From Mesobacillus subterraneus (lineage in GTDB: Bacteria; Bacillota; Bacilli; Bacillales; Cytobacillaceae): DNA of 64,000 bases. The stretch spans positions 496,001 to 560,000 of the forward strand of contig NZ_CP129019.1 in the NCBI RefSeq assembly GCF_020524355.2. Direction: 5' to 3'. Within the stretch, counting starts at the first letter, position 1. Every line of letters begins with the position of its first letter. Made by a program: the position numbers and the translations under genes. The notes below the pieces were generated by a model, which saw only the letters and a list, made by a program, of their open reading frames with translations, was not told where the DNA came from and did not search any database. Below, one piece after another: positions 52,667 to 63,200 of the stretch.

Positions 52667-53743
52667 ATGAAGAAAAAATTGATTTCGGCATTGTTTTTTG
52701 CAGTAGCGCTGACAACCTCTGTCGCCGCGCCTTTGACCGCGGAAAAAGTGGAAGTCCAGGAAAAGAGGGAAAATGTCTTTTCCGTAAAGGACATTAAGTT
52801 CTACAAAACCATCTCAGATAATCCGGCACAAGAAAGAAAAATGGCTAAGGTGGAGCATGGCGAGGCCATTAAACTTGTCGAGGAATACATAAAAGCGAAT
52901 GATCTTTCGATCGTCACTGATCTCGAGGACCCAGCCTATCAGCAATTTGTTTTATCTTTGGGTACGGCGTTTGACGAGTTCAGTGAAGAAGATATGAAAA
53001 AAATAGTATCGTTCGTTCAATTTATCGATTATTATGAAAATCACGCTCAGAATAATAAACTCAAAGGATTCAAGAATAAGTTAGCTAAGAATACTGTATT
53101 ATCGGAACAGGAGAACGGCGAGTTAAGCAGCTTATTGCCGGTTTCACCAAATGATCCAGCTACTGCTGAAACTGATGAAACTTCTGGGGATATTGTATCA
53201 ATCGCAACTGTTTATTCGAATGGATATGACAACATCAAGGCAAGGGATTACGCCTATAAATGGTGGGACGGAAGAAATCCTCTTTATGACTATTATGCCT
53301 ATAAAGCAGGCTGCAGCATTTATGATAAGAGCTGTTGGAGTCAGTGGAATGATTGTGCAGACTTCGTTTCACAAGCCTTATATAACGGTGGCATGAAAAT
53401 GAGATACGGATCGTCCTATACTTCGTCAGCATCTTGGAGTTATGGTGTTGTGCCGTCATATACTTGGGGTGGCGCTCATAACTTCTATACCCACTGGAAG
53501 GCACGGGCAGGCGTAGCGAGTTCGGTTTCAGCGTTGCAAACGGGTGATGCTGTAAATGCTGATTTCACAGGCGATGGCAGCATCGACCATACAGCCCTGA
53601 TTACGAAGAATACTGGTTCATACAGCAGCAATAAATATTTAACACAACATACAACTGATAAAAAAGAGACAACAACTTTAGCAAATTGGTATAATAGTGG
53701 CTATAAAGTATATGGTTATGAAATGGACAAAGCATCAAATTAA
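52667..53743 (+). CDS. secreted protein with C-terminal amidase (amidase_6) domain
   Basis: A 358-aa exported protein. Signal peptide MKKKLISALFFAVALTTSVA ending about AAP-LTA. The region to about residue 190 is helical and charged. The C-terminal putative amidase domain (about 200-350) has ARDYAYKWWDGRNPLYDYY, nucleophile-type Cys in QWNDCADFVSQAL and His in DGSIDHTALIT, the NlpC/P60-like catalytic arrangement. Cell-wall or peptide amide hydrolysis is likely, target unknown. AAGGAGG precedes ATG 52667; in-frame upstream ATGs lack a site. Terminator follows. The 52209-52666 gap has no supported gene. Confidence 0.85.
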   Translation: MKKKLISALFFAVALTTSVAAPLTAEKVEVQEKRENVFSVKDIKFYKTISDNPAQERKMAKVEHGEAIKLVEEYIKANDLSIVTDLEDPAYQQFVLSLGTAFDEFSEEDMKKIVSFVQFIDYYENHAQNNKLKGFKNKLAKNTVLSEQENGELSSLLPVSPNDPATAETDETSGDIVSIATVYSNGYDNIKARDYAYKWWDGRNPLYDYYAYKAGCSIYDKSCWSQWNDCADFVSQALYNGGMKMRYGSSYTSSASWSYGVVPSYTWGGAHNFYTHWKARAGVASSVSALQTGDAVNADFTGDGSIDHTALITKNTGSYSSNKYLTQHTTDKKETTTLANWYNSGYKVYGYEMDKASN

Positions 53744-53756
53744 TAATTGAACGATT

Positions 53757-53790
53757 TGAAAGCGCAAACTGTAATTAGTTTGCGCTTTTG
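53757..53790 (+). terminator. intrinsic terminator of the amidase gene
   Basis: AAAGCGCAAACT / AGTTTGCGCTTT with a 6-nt loop and a T tail. Confidence 0.9.
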
Positions 53791-53832
53791 GTTAAAATAG
53801 TAAATAAGTTTATGAAGAAAGGGGGATGTAAG

Positions 53833-54213
53833 GTGAATAGAAAATGGGTTATCATAGGCGTGGTTTTGATTGGCATTGTCCTATTAGCAATTTTTATTTA
53901 TTTTAATCAGTTGCGTTACCCAGCCCTTCCGGCAGATGTAGAATCCACCCCGAAAGAAGCTGTGCAGAAATTGAATGAATCAGATCAACCATTAGTACAG
54001 ATTTCAAAAGACGATGAGGCAACCTGGTATATCATGAAGAATTCGGAAGACGTCAATAAACAGATTCAAGATTTTATCAGCAGCAAAGGTTGGGTTTTCA
54101 AAGAGGCAGATGGTAATAGTCTATTTTTTGAAAAAGACGATGATACATTAATCGTAAGCACAGAAATGTGGACCAAAAAATATCGCCTTGTTAAAGTCCC
54201 AGCTCAATTTTAA
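53833..54213 (+). CDS. membrane-anchored hypothetical protein
   Basis: A 126-aa protein, MNRKWVIIGVVLIGIVLLAI then FIYFNQLRYP: one N-terminal helix and an extracytoplasmic domain of about 90 residues (KDDEATWYIMKNSEDVNKQI, ISSKGWVFKEADGNSLFFEK). GTG 53833 is preceded by AAGGGGG with normal spacing. No family recognised. Flanked by terminators on both sides, so monocistronic. Confidence 0.7.
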   Translation: MNRKWVIIGVVLIGIVLLAIFIYFNQLRYPALPADVESTPKEAVQKLNESDQPLVQISKDDEATWYIMKNSEDVNKQIQDFISSKGWVFKEADGNSLFFEKDDDTLIVSTEMWTKKYRLVKVPAQF

Positions 54214-54221
54214 GATGAATA

Positions 54222-54268
54222 AAAAAAGCCGGAGATTTCCTCATTACAGGAGACATCCGGCTTTTTAT
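54222..54268 (+). terminator. intrinsic terminator
   Basis: AAAAAGCCGGA (about 54224-54234) pairs with TCCGGCTTTTT (about 54256-54266) with inner CTCC/GGAG-like pairing. It sits between the hypothetical gene and the convergent integrase fragment, and may serve both. Confidence 0.8.
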
Positions 54269-54293
54269 TTGAAATTCGAACCTCTTTATCCGC

Positions 54294-54480
54294 TCACTCA
54301 TCCTCCAGGTACAAGTCAACGAGTTTCGCTCCGACTTCCTGCAGGTTCGGCGTGGTGTAGATCATCGTCGTCTTCGGATCATCGTGGCCAGCCAGCTGCG
54401 TGAGCGTCGTAAGCGGCACTTTCTTGGCCGTCTGGTATAAAAACGAATGCCGGAGGACGTGAGGAAAACTGAGGGAGTGG
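54294..54480 (-). pseudogene. C-terminal fragment of a tyrosine recombinase (integrase)
   Basis: The minus strand, ending in TGA at 54294-54296, reads SFPHVLRHSFLYQTA, then KKVPLTTLTQLAGHDDPKTT and MIYTTPNLQEVGAKLVDLYL. These are the HxxR box, the GHxxxxTT(Q/M)IY catalytic tyrosine region of a XerC/D- or phage-type integrase. There is no start codon or N-terminal part: upstream of about 54480 the homology stops in AT-rich DNA. A remnant of an integrated element. Confidence 0.85.
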
Positions 54481-54608
54481 AAGAAGAAATTTGAACAATT
54501 GGTTAAATTTTGTATTACATAACAGGATAAAAATCCCCATTATCGAATTAGTTAAATAGGAGTCGAGGTATTAAGTGCTAGTATGCAGTCGGATTAGGGG
54601 GATGTCCA

Positions 54609-55658
54609 ATGAAAGTTAAGGTTGATTACTCACTGGTAAAAGATTTTGTTGAATTCTTTGATATTGGGGAATTTACAGAACGAAGTTTTCAACAGTTAGT
54701 GACCCAATTTGAATCTAATACCTCATTTAATAAAATGCTTGCCTTTTATGATGGGGTCTTTAGTAAGGAACAATATTTAGACATTTTGTACATTGCTATA
54801 TACAATATTGGATATGGAACAGATAATCCTAGTCTGCAGTTACTACATAAAAATCTATGTAAATTAAGAAATATAGATTTATTAAGAAATAAACTTGCAT
54901 TAATTGAACGATATGAATTCAGTAAAATGGAAGAGAAACTTTTGGAAACACTTCCGGTTAAAACTGAAATAGATATTAATATCTATTTCACATTAGATGG
55001 GATAAACGGTGGAAGCATTTATGGAAACAATGATATGTTATTAAATGCTATGTTTTTTCCTTCTAATCAAAAGGATCTTTACTTAATTGAAGGGATTCTA
55101 TTGCACGAATATCATCATATAGGTTTTAAATATTGGTTAAGTAAAAGTCCACAATTTAAATTAACAGGAATAGATAAGGGAATTGATATTGCCAGGTATT
55201 TATCAATTGCCATACTAAGTGAGGGAGCAGCTACCTATTTATTTAACCATTCACAGGATTTGTATCCACTGGTAGTTGAATCTCACGGAGAAGATTACGC
55301 ACTTAAATACCGTCAGTCAATGGATAATCGACAACTAAATATTGGCACACTCATTAGAGAATTAGAACAAGATATCTTGAAAGCCCTCAATTATGCTGAA
55401 AAAGATGATGAAATAAAAAAACTGATTAATAAATATTGCTTTGACTCTAATGGTTTTGAACCCCGAGACAAAGCAATCGGTTATCATATGTGTAATGTAA
55501 TTGATAAAACATTAGGACGAGAACAATTGATAAAGTGCTTTGAAAACCCTATTCTTTTCTTCAATTATTACAATAAGGGAGAAAAAAACTGTGAACTCTC
55601 ATTCACCAGTGATTTTATGAATAAATGGGATACTTCTTGGGGATTTCTTACTAATTAA
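54609..55658 (+). CDS. putative zinc metallopeptidase (DUF5700-like)
   Basis: A 349-aa soluble protein with an HExxH motif in GILLHEYHHIGFKYWL (about residues 165-180) and a downstream LSEGAATYLF whose Glu would be the third zinc ligand, a gluzincin layout like the DUF5700 family. The rest is helical. No signal peptide. The ATG follows GGGGGATG. Strongly AT-rich, within the accessory region. Substrate unknown; the peptidase call rests on the motif pair. Confidence 0.65.
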   Translation: MKVKVDYSLVKDFVEFFDIGEFTERSFQQLVTQFESNTSFNKMLAFYDGVFSKEQYLDILYIAIYNIGYGTDNPSLQLLHKNLCKLRNIDLLRNKLALIERYEFSKMEEKLLETLPVKTEIDINIYFTLDGINGGSIYGNNDMLLNAMFFPSNQKDLYLIEGILLHEYHHIGFKYWLSKSPQFKLTGIDKGIDIARYLSIAILSEGAATYLFNHSQDLYPLVVESHGEDYALKYRQSMDNRQLNIGTLIRELEQDILKALNYAEKDDEIKKLINKYCFDSNGFEPRDKAIGYHMCNVIDKTLGREQLIKCFENPILFFNYYNKGEKNCELSFTSDFMNKWDTSWGFLTN

Positions 55659-55687
55659 TAGAAGAGTTCAATTTATTTGTGAAACAT

Positions 55688-55765
55688 TACACTTAAACAT
55701 AAGGGTGCTTTATCTTCAATAAAAAGAACAAGTAGACTGCCAATCAGCAGTCTATTTTACTTTAC
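55688..55765 (+). terminator. dispersed repeat copy 2 and intrinsic terminator
   Basis: CACTTAAACATAAGGGTGCT (about 55690) is a second copy of the repeat at 51157. It is followed by TAGACTGC (55733-55740) / GCAGTCTA (55747-55754) and TTTTACTTT, a likely terminator of the metallopeptidase gene. Confidence 0.65.
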
Positions 55766-55792
55766 AAAAAAATTGTCGAAAAATATTAAAAA

Positions 55793-55823
55793 AACTTACT
55801 TGCTTCAATGAAGAAAGTAAGTT
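55793..55823 (+). promoter_or_regulatory. 31-bp inverted repeat: candidate ROK operator
   Basis: Outer arms AACTTACTT (55793-55801) / AAGTAAGTT (55815-55823) and inner arms CTTC (55803-55806) / GAAG (55810-55813) around AAT. It is centred 50 bp before the ROK start codon, where an autorepressor would bind. A hairpin function in the RNA is an alternative, since there is no strong T run after it. Confidence 0.5.
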
Positions 55824-55857
55824 ACTCTTTAATTAGTAAATTATGGAGATGGATAAT

Positions 55858-57079
55858 ATGAATGGACTTAGGAAAGGCAGTAAGGATCTAATCAAAGAAA
55901 TTAACCGTTCCATAGTAATTAACCTAATTAGGAAATCAGGCAGGATCAGCAGGTCTGATGTTTCTAAAATTACCAAAATGAGTTTGTCTACAATCACTTA
56001 CATTGTGGATGAATTAATGACCATTGATTTGGTAAGGGAAGTCGGTGTTGCTACATCCACTGGGGGTAGAAGGCCTGTACTGCTGGAGTTTAATGCGGAT
56101 TACGGCTATACGGTTGGAGTGAAGATTGAGGAAAAAAGGGTTATATTCGCTTTAACCAATCTAAATGCGGAAATTTTGGATTTAGTAGAAAAGAAGTTTA
56201 ACAGATTTGATAATATCCAGGATGTTGTATCAATGATTGCTGATGAAATTAAGGAGCTTTTACAAAGTGCTGATAAGCCAATGAAGCAACTATTGGGTAT
56301 CGGAATCGCGGCTTCTGGATTAATCAACCGCCAGGAAGGGACGATTGTTAGATCATCCATGCTGGGATGGGAGAACGTACCTTTATGCCAATTGTTAAGC
56401 GAACAGTTGAATAACATCCCTGTATTCATTGATAAAAATGTCAACGCTTACACAATGGCTGAATTATGGTACGGAGAAGGAAGAGAACTATCAAACTTTG
56501 TCTGTATATCTGTTGGTGCCGGTTTAGGTATGTCCCTTGTTGTGGATAAGAAGATCTACTATGGAGAATCCGGGGGGAGCTGGTGAGTTCGGCCATACTG
56601 TAATGAAGATTGGCGGCTATCCTTGTCATTGTGGACAAAAGGGATGCTTAGAAATGTATGCATCTGAATTCTTTTTATCTAACCGTGGCATTGAAATAAG
56701 AGCAAACTATCCGGAGACAATTATCGATGATTTTTCATTTGAAGAGGTTTCGACTGCAGCGGAAAAAGAAGATCCACTGGCAATCGAGTTAATGAATTCA
56801 TTTGGTGAGAATCTCGGGTACGGAATACTAAATGCAATTAACGCACTTAATCCCCATACAATTTTACTTATTGGAGAAGGGATGAAATACAAGCACTTAT
56901 TTATGGACACCGCTGTGAATATTGCGAAAGTGAACTTTTTTTCAGCGGCAAATATTCAAACAGAAATTAGACCAACTCAACTTGGAGATGATTCATGGCT
57001 AAAAGGAGCAGCACTACTTGCAATCACTCATTTGTTCCAGGCTCCAATCTATGAAGAATCTAAATCTATTTTAAATTGA
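55858..57079 (+). pseudogene. ROK-family sugar-responsive repressor, frameshift in a G6 run
   Basis: An N-terminal winged helix (INRSIVINLIRKSGRISRSD, SKITKMSLSTITYIVDELMT) and ROK kinase-like domain (VGVKIEEKRVIFALTNLNAE, IGIAASGLINRQEGT). The frame breaks at a run of six G (56572-56577): with five G the expected YYGESGGAGEFGHTVM is restored, and the second frame continues CHCGQKGCLEMYAS (the zinc motif) to the end at 57079. Total about 406 codons. ATG 55858 follows GGAGATGG. XylR/NagC-type repressor of the downstream sugar operon; in the written form it is truncated at 56586. Confidence 0.85.
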
Positions 57080-57088
57080 GGTGAGAAC

Positions 57089-57964
57089 ATGGTTGGTATG
57101 ACAAAGAAAAAGACGGCCTTTTGGGTAGCTGTGTTCCTTTTACCCAATTTAATCGGTTTCTTTACTTTTATCGTTTTCCCGCTTTTATCATCATTAGCCA
57201 TCAGCTTTACAAACTGGGACCTAATATCCACTATGGAATTCGTCGGTATTGATAATTACAAACAGCTAATGGTTGACAAAGAATTTTGGGCAGCGTTTAC
57301 CCACACGGTAACTTTCATTATTGGATATTTACCTTTAGTGATGATTTTCGGATTAGCATGTGCTTTGTTGCTTAATCGAAAAGTAAAATTAAGAGCCTTT
57401 TTCAGAGCAGCTTATTTTTTACCAGTAGTTACATCCTGGGTTGCTGTCTCTCTAGTCTGGAAATGGCTGTTTAATCCGAGTTATGGATTAATAAATTACT
57501 TCTTATCATTTGTTGGTATTGAGGGGCTTAATTGGCTCCAAGATGAAAGTCTAGCAATGCCAGCGATCATCATCACAAGTGTCTGGAAAGACATTGGATT
57601 TGTTATGGTACTCTTCTTGGGCGGCCTACAAAATATTTCAACCTCTTACTACGAAGCCGCAGACATCGATGGGGCAAATTCCTGGAAGAAATTCTGGAAT
57701 ATAACCCTCCCGCTTTTGACACCTACGACATTTTTTGTAACCATCATTTCTTTGATTAACTCATTCCAAGTTTTTGACCAGGTCATGATCATGACTGAAG
57801 GCGGTCCTGGCGGCGCAACAAATGTACTAGTTCAAAACATATACAATCATGCTTTCCGGTATTTTGAAATGGGCTACGCTTCCGCAATGTCATGGATTTT
57901 ATTCATCGTCATATTTGTGATTACTTTGATCCAGATGAAAATGCAGAAAAGGTGGGCGGATTGA
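57089..57964 (+). CDS. carbohydrate ABC transporter permease, MalF type
   Basis: A 291-aa membrane protein with six helices and the EAA loop YEAADIDGANSWKKFWNITL. It starts MVGMTKKKTAFWVAVFLLPN. GAGGTGAG precedes the ATG, 10 bp after the ROK stop. First transporter gene of an operon for an alpha-glucan-type oligosaccharide; the ATPase is likely encoded elsewhere (MsmX type). Confidence 0.92.
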   Translation: MVGMTKKKTAFWVAVFLLPNLIGFFTFIVFPLLSSLAISFTNWDLISTMEFVGIDNYKQLMVDKEFWAAFTHTVTFIIGYLPLVMIFGLACALLLNRKVKLRAFFRAAYFLPVVTSWVAVSLVWKWLFNPSYGLINYFLSFVGIEGLNWLQDESLAMPAIIITSVWKDIGFVMVLFLGGLQNISTSYYEAADIDGANSWKKFWNITLPLLTPTTFFVTIISLINSFQVFDQVMIMTEGGPGGATNVLVQNIYNHAFRYFEMGYASAMSWILFIVIFVITLIQMKMQKRWAD

Positions 57965-57966
57965 AT

Positions 57967-58848
57967 ATGGAAATGAATACGGTTACAAAACAATCAACTG
58001 TCCTTCAGAAAGACTATCAACTTACAAGTCTTAGGATATTTAAAAAAGGTTTACTATACATCGTATTGATCTTAGGTGCAATCGCCATGCTGCTTCCCTT
58101 TTTATGGATGATTTCTACTTCATTAAAGAATCAAGGAGCAACAATGGTCTTTCCACCACAGTTTATCCCTGATCATGCAAGCTTTCAAAACTATAAGGAT
58201 GTGACAGGGGCATTCCCAATGCTTCATTTTTTAGGGAATTCCTTATTAGTAGCGGTTCTGACAACTTTGGGCCAACTGCTTTTATGTTCTATGGCAGCTT
58301 ATGCGTTTGCCAGGATGCAATTTTGGGGCAGGGATAAACTTTTCCTTTTATACCTTGCCACTATGATGGTTCCAGCGCAGGTCACCATGATACCTCAGTT
58401 TATTTTAATGAAAAACTTTGGCTGGCTTGATACCTATCAGGCATTGATCGTCCCTGGATTGTTTAGTGTTTTTGGAACCTTTTTGTTACGGCAGGCATTC
58501 TTGTCGATTCCGAAAGAACTTGAAGAGGCTGCATTCATGGATGGTGCCAACCATTTTTCAATATTCTGGCGTGTAATCATGCCGTTATCTAAACCAACAC
58601 TCGCGACGTTAGGCATCTTTTCATTCATGCAATCTTGGAACAATTACCTATGGCTACTTATTGTAATTAATGATAAAAGCTATGCTACTTTGCCTCTAGG
58701 ATTATCTCTTCTGCAAGGGAGGTGGGAAACGAATTGGAACATGATGATGGCAGGCGTAGTCATTAGTGTTTTGCCAATACTTGCAGTCTATCTATTTGCG
58801 CAGAAGTACTTTATTCAAGGAATGACAATGAGTGGAATGAAAGAATAA
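57967..58848 (+). CDS. carbohydrate ABC transporter permease, MalG type
   Basis: A 293-aa permease with six helices; the EAA loop is LEEAAFMDGANHFSIFWRVI and the end QKYFIQGMTMSGMKE is typical of MalG-like proteins. ATG at 57967 is 2 bp after the MalF-type stop; in-frame upstream codons overlap that gene. Confidence 0.9.
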   Translation: MEMNTVTKQSTVLQKDYQLTSLRIFKKGLLYIVLILGAIAMLLPFLWMISTSLKNQGATMVFPPQFIPDHASFQNYKDVTGAFPMLHFLGNSLLVAVLTTLGQLLLCSMAAYAFARMQFWGRDKLFLLYLATMMVPAQVTMIPQFILMKNFGWLDTYQALIVPGLFSVFGTFLLRQAFLSIPKELEEAAFMDGANHFSIFWRVIMPLSKPTLATLGIFSFMQSWNNYLWLLIVINDKSYATLPLGLSLLQGRWETNWNMMMAGVVISVLPILAVYLFAQKYFIQGMTMSGMKE

Positions 58849-58863
58849 TAAGGGGGAATTGAG

Positions 58864-60138
58864 ATGACTCAGAAAAAGCTAGTTTCGGCTATTGTTCTAC
58901 TATTTATGCTTACTTTTACTGTATTGGCAGGATGTTCTGATTCGGAAAAGAGCTCTGGAGATAGCAAGGATGAAAAGGTAACCATCAATTACTTTACCTT
59001 TTCACCAGGTACTGACCATGAAAAAGACCTACAGGACATGATCAGTGCTTTTGAAAAGCAAAATCCAAATGTAAAAGTAGATTATGAGATTGCTGCTTAT
59101 GATGATTATTTCACAAAGCTGCAAACCATGATTGCTGGCGGGAAAGCACCGGATGTATTCGAGCTTAACTATGAAAACTTCGTTAGTTATGCCTCAAAGG
59201 GAGCTTTAGCGGACCTGTCTAAATACATTGAAGAAGATAAAGACTTTGATCCATCTAAATTAAATCAAGAAGCATATAAAGCTTATCAATACGAAGGAAA
59301 GCAATATGGTATGGTGGAAAGCTTCTCAAACGTTGTTACTTTCTACAATAAAGACTTGTTTGATAAAGCAAAAGTGGATTATCCAACTGCAGAATGGACA
59401 TGGGAAGATGAATTAGCAGCAGCGCAAAAGCTCACAAACAAGGATGAAAAGATCTGGGGTACTTATTCACCGATTCAGTTCCATGAATTCTATAAAGTGA
59501 TTGCTCAGAATGGTGGGTCTGTATTCAATGAAGATAAATCAGAAGTAACCATCGATAGCCCTGAAAATGCAGAAGCACTTCAATATATGGTTGATAAGGT
59601 GAACAAATATAAAGTAACTCCTTCTGTAGGAGATCTATCAGGCCAGTCGCCAGAAGATTTATTTAAAAATGGTCAAATCGGGATCCTGCACACTGGAATC
59701 TGGATGCTATCCGCTTTTAAAGATGCACCATTCAAATGGGATATTGCACTTGAAGCAGGTAATACTCAAAAGGCACACCACTTCTTCGCAAATGGATTAG
59801 CAGTTTCAAAGGACTCAGATGCTCAAAACGCTGCTTATAAATTTGCACGCTTCATGAGCGCTAGTGACGAAGCCGCAGAAATTCGAATTGCAAGTTCATG
59901 GGAACTTCCAGCAATCACGAATGAAGAAATCTTAAAGCCTTATCTGGAACAAACTCCTCCAGAAAGCAGGGAAGTGATTTTTGAAGCACTGGATACGCTT
60001 GTTTTACCTCCAGTAATTGAAGATTGGAGTAAAATGAGTGACCTGATCACAAAGGAACTAGAAAATGTGGTGAATGGTAAAAAGAGCCCTGAAGAAGCAT
60101 TGAAAGTTATGCAGGGAGAATTAGAGAAGTTGAAGTAA
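58864..60138 (+). CDS. extracellular sugar-binding lipoprotein
   Basis: A 424-aa lipoprotein: signal peptide MTQKKLVSAIVLLFMLTFTV with lipobox LAGC (Cys about 24), a charged linker, then a type-I oligosaccharide-binding protein (INYFTFSPGTDHEKDLQDMI, GGKAPDVFELNYENFVSYAS). AAGGGGGAA precedes the ATG. It delivers substrate to the two permeases upstream. Confidence 0.92.
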   Translation: MTQKKLVSAIVLLFMLTFTVLAGCSDSEKSSGDSKDEKVTINYFTFSPGTDHEKDLQDMISAFEKQNPNVKVDYEIAAYDDYFTKLQTMIAGGKAPDVFELNYENFVSYASKGALADLSKYIEEDKDFDPSKLNQEAYKAYQYEGKQYGMVESFSNVVTFYNKDLFDKAKVDYPTAEWTWEDELAAAQKLTNKDEKIWGTYSPIQFHEFYKVIAQNGGSVFNEDKSEVTIDSPENAEALQYMVDKVNKYKVTPSVGDLSGQSPEDLFKNGQIGILHTGIWMLSAFKDAPFKWDIALEAGNTQKAHHFFANGLAVSKDSDAQNAAYKFARFMSASDEAAEIRIASSWELPAITNEEILKPYLEQTPPESREVIFEALDTLVLPPVIEDWSKMSDLITKELENVVNGKKSPEEALKVMQGELEKLK

Positions 60139-60147
60139 TCAAATCTG

Positions 60148-60181
60148 GAGAAGGATATCGAGGCATCCTCATATCCTTCTC
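60148..60181 (+). promoter_or_regulatory. intercistronic hairpin after the binding-protein gene
   Basis: GAGAAGGATAT (60148-60158) / ATATCCTTCTC (60171-60181), perfect 11-bp stem, no T run. Probably stabilises the upstream mRNA or separates expression of the binding protein and GH31. Confidence 0.6.
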
Positions 60182-60204
60182 TTCTAACATAAGGGGAGAG
60201 ACAC

Positions 60205-63200
60205 ATGGATTCAAAAGCAATGTACAGCAAGCTGCTTAAAGCTCATGTATACCAGTTAAATAACGATTATCCATCCTCGGAAAGAATTCTTCTGAATCAT
60301 AAACCTCAACTTGATAAGGACAGTATATATCTAATTGCTACCTGGCTATGGAATGTGCAGAACCATTTAAAAGAGACGAATAGTGAGAGCTTGAAAGAAG
60401 TTAATGTTCAACCTTACTTAACGTTTCTCCAGGATAGTTGGAAACAACCTTTTGAACGTATTTGGGGAGACGGCAAAAAAGATATGTATGTTTCGAACAT
60501 TGCAATGGTATATGCGGCATTAACTCAATCCAAAAATAATCTACATCAATATGAACTCCAAAAAACAATCACGGAATTAAGAGATTTTGTCTTTGACTCT
60601 CTACTTTCAGGTGGGATGCTGCTTAATGCAGTGAATGAACGGCAAATTTCATTGGATATGCTTACAGCAGTTATGCCATATGGATTGTTTTCTCCAGAGG
60701 ACTTAATTGTGGTCGAAGCAGTTGGTCAAATCGAAAGACAGTTAGTTAATAATAAAGGGGCACTAAAAACGATTGAAAGCAAGAAAGAATCTCCTTCAGC
60801 AACCGCGCTATTATCATTATATTTTTTGGAAAAGGGCAACTATGAAAAAGCGAATACATATTTAAACTTGGCACAAAGCCAGCTTGGAAAAGAGTCGACC
60901 GAGGAATCAGAGCTTGGTAAAGTGATTATTGAAATGATAGAACACTATAAAGTTGATCCAATAGAAGAGTACAAAATTGTACATACACCATACGGCAATC
61001 ATAACATTTACGAACCACAGCTTACAGAACGCAGTCCACATGATCCGACAATCGAAGAGCCAATAACAGTAGCATGCCAGGTATGGCCTGAAGGAGAAGT
61101 AGATACGGTTTTATTAACATTAACCTCAGCTAGCTGTGAAACCGTAAAGACAAAAGAGTTGAAGAGAAAATATCTTGAGGATAAAAAAGTTTACATTTGG
61201 ACTGGAACTATCGAACCCCTCACCCAGGAAGAGGAATTCAGTTATCATTTCTCTGCTTATAAAGGCGAGAGCCTTAAGGTGCAATCAGAGGGGTTTCCAA
61301 TCACACCTCTAAAACGACGGGTACTGAATGAATTCCGCCTCTTTGAAAAGGCTGAGAGTGAAGTAGTCTTGTTAGCGAGAGATGAGGAAGGTTTTTCGCT
61401 ACAGGTCAATCTGGGCTTCAATGAAGATCAGTTTTATATAAATATTGATTCAAATATTAATCAAGAATTCCTCCAGGAAGAATATGAAGCTCTTACCCTA
61501 AAATCCATGAACCAGGGATTTACTGTTGACCTGAAGTTAGATCCATTTTTTATTTGCATAAAAGATGCCAACAAAACACTTTTAGAGTCACATGATTTCC
61601 TTTCCTTTATTGAATGTACGACTGATAAGAATCGGCATATAAGGGATTTAAAGCTTAATTTCCATACACCTTTGAACGAAAGCTTTTATGGATTCGGTGA
61701 GAGATATAACGCTGTTGAGCAGCGCGGGAATATCATTGATTGCTATGTTTATAATCAGTATCGAGACCAAGGTACAAGGACTTATATGCCTGTCCCTTTT
61801 TACATCAGTTCACTGGGATATGGCTTGGTGGTTAATACCAACAGGTACACCCATTTTGACATCGCTCACTCATTGAAGGATGCCATGTCTATTAAGATAA
61901 GGATGTCAGAAAAACAACAAAGCACCTCGATTACCGCATTCTTAGGAACACCAAAAGAAGTGATTGAATCCTTTACTTCGAAAACTGGCAAACCAGTATT
62001 ACCACCTGTTTGGGCATTTGGACCCTGGATGTCGAGCAATAACTGGGACAGGGACAGTCTGACCCGTTCAGAAGTTGAGAAAACAAATGAATATCAAATA
62101 CCAGCAACTGTTCTAGTTCTGGAACAGTGGAGTGATGAAGCCACTTATTACATGTTCAATGATGCCCAATATGAGGTGAAGGGGAACGGAGAAAGTCATA
62201 CTTACAACGAAATGGAGTTTCCTGAATGGGGACGATGGACTGATCCGAAGGGATTGTTTGAATACCTTCATGATAATGGGTTGAAAGTTCTTCTGTGGCA
62301 GATTCCGATTAAAAAATACTTGAACAGGCAAACGCATCCACAAAAAGATGCTGATGAAAAATACATGCTGGAAAATGGATATGTTGTCAAAAAGAAAGAC
62401 GAATCTCCATACAGGATGCCTGAAGGCTGGTTTAAGGAAAGTCTGTTGATGGATTTTTCAAATCAAGAAGCCAAAGAATGGTGGTTTAGCAAACGGAAGT
62501 ATTTGCTTGAAATTGGAGTGGATGGCTTCAAAACAGATGGTGGGGAGTTCGTGTTCGGAGACGAATTACTGTTTGCTGATGGGAAAACCGGCGACGAAAT
62601 GCGCAACTTTTACCCAAATGATTATATAGAGGCGTACTACCAATTTGCTAATGACTTTAAAAGCGGAGATGTAATGACCTTTAGCCGTGCCGGATATATG
62701 GGAGCTCAAAACTTCCCGGCACATTGGGCAGGGGATGAAAGATCGACTTTTGACGCCTTTAAGCGGTCTTTGGCTGCAGGTATCACTTCTGGAATGTCAG
62801 GAATTCCATTTTGGGGCTGGGACTTAGCGGGATTCAATGGTGATATTCCAACGGCCGAATTGTATGTCAGATCTGCGGCCATGGCGGCCTTTTGTCCAAT
62901 CATGCAGTATCACGCTGAAAGCAAAGGTGAGTTTAATCAGGATCGCACTCCATGGAATATTGCGGAGAGAACCAATCAAAAAATTGCTATTGAGGGATAT
63001 AGATTTTATGCCAATGTCCGAATGAACTTGCTCCCTTACATTTGGAACGAAGCAAGAAAAACTAGTGAAACAGGAATTCCATTAATGCGCTCCTTATTTA
63101 TGGAGAACCCCGAAGATCAACGTGGTGAAGGAGTATTCGACCAATATTACTTTGGGTCTTCTTTATTGGTTGCTCCTGTAACAGAAGAAGGTGCAACTTC

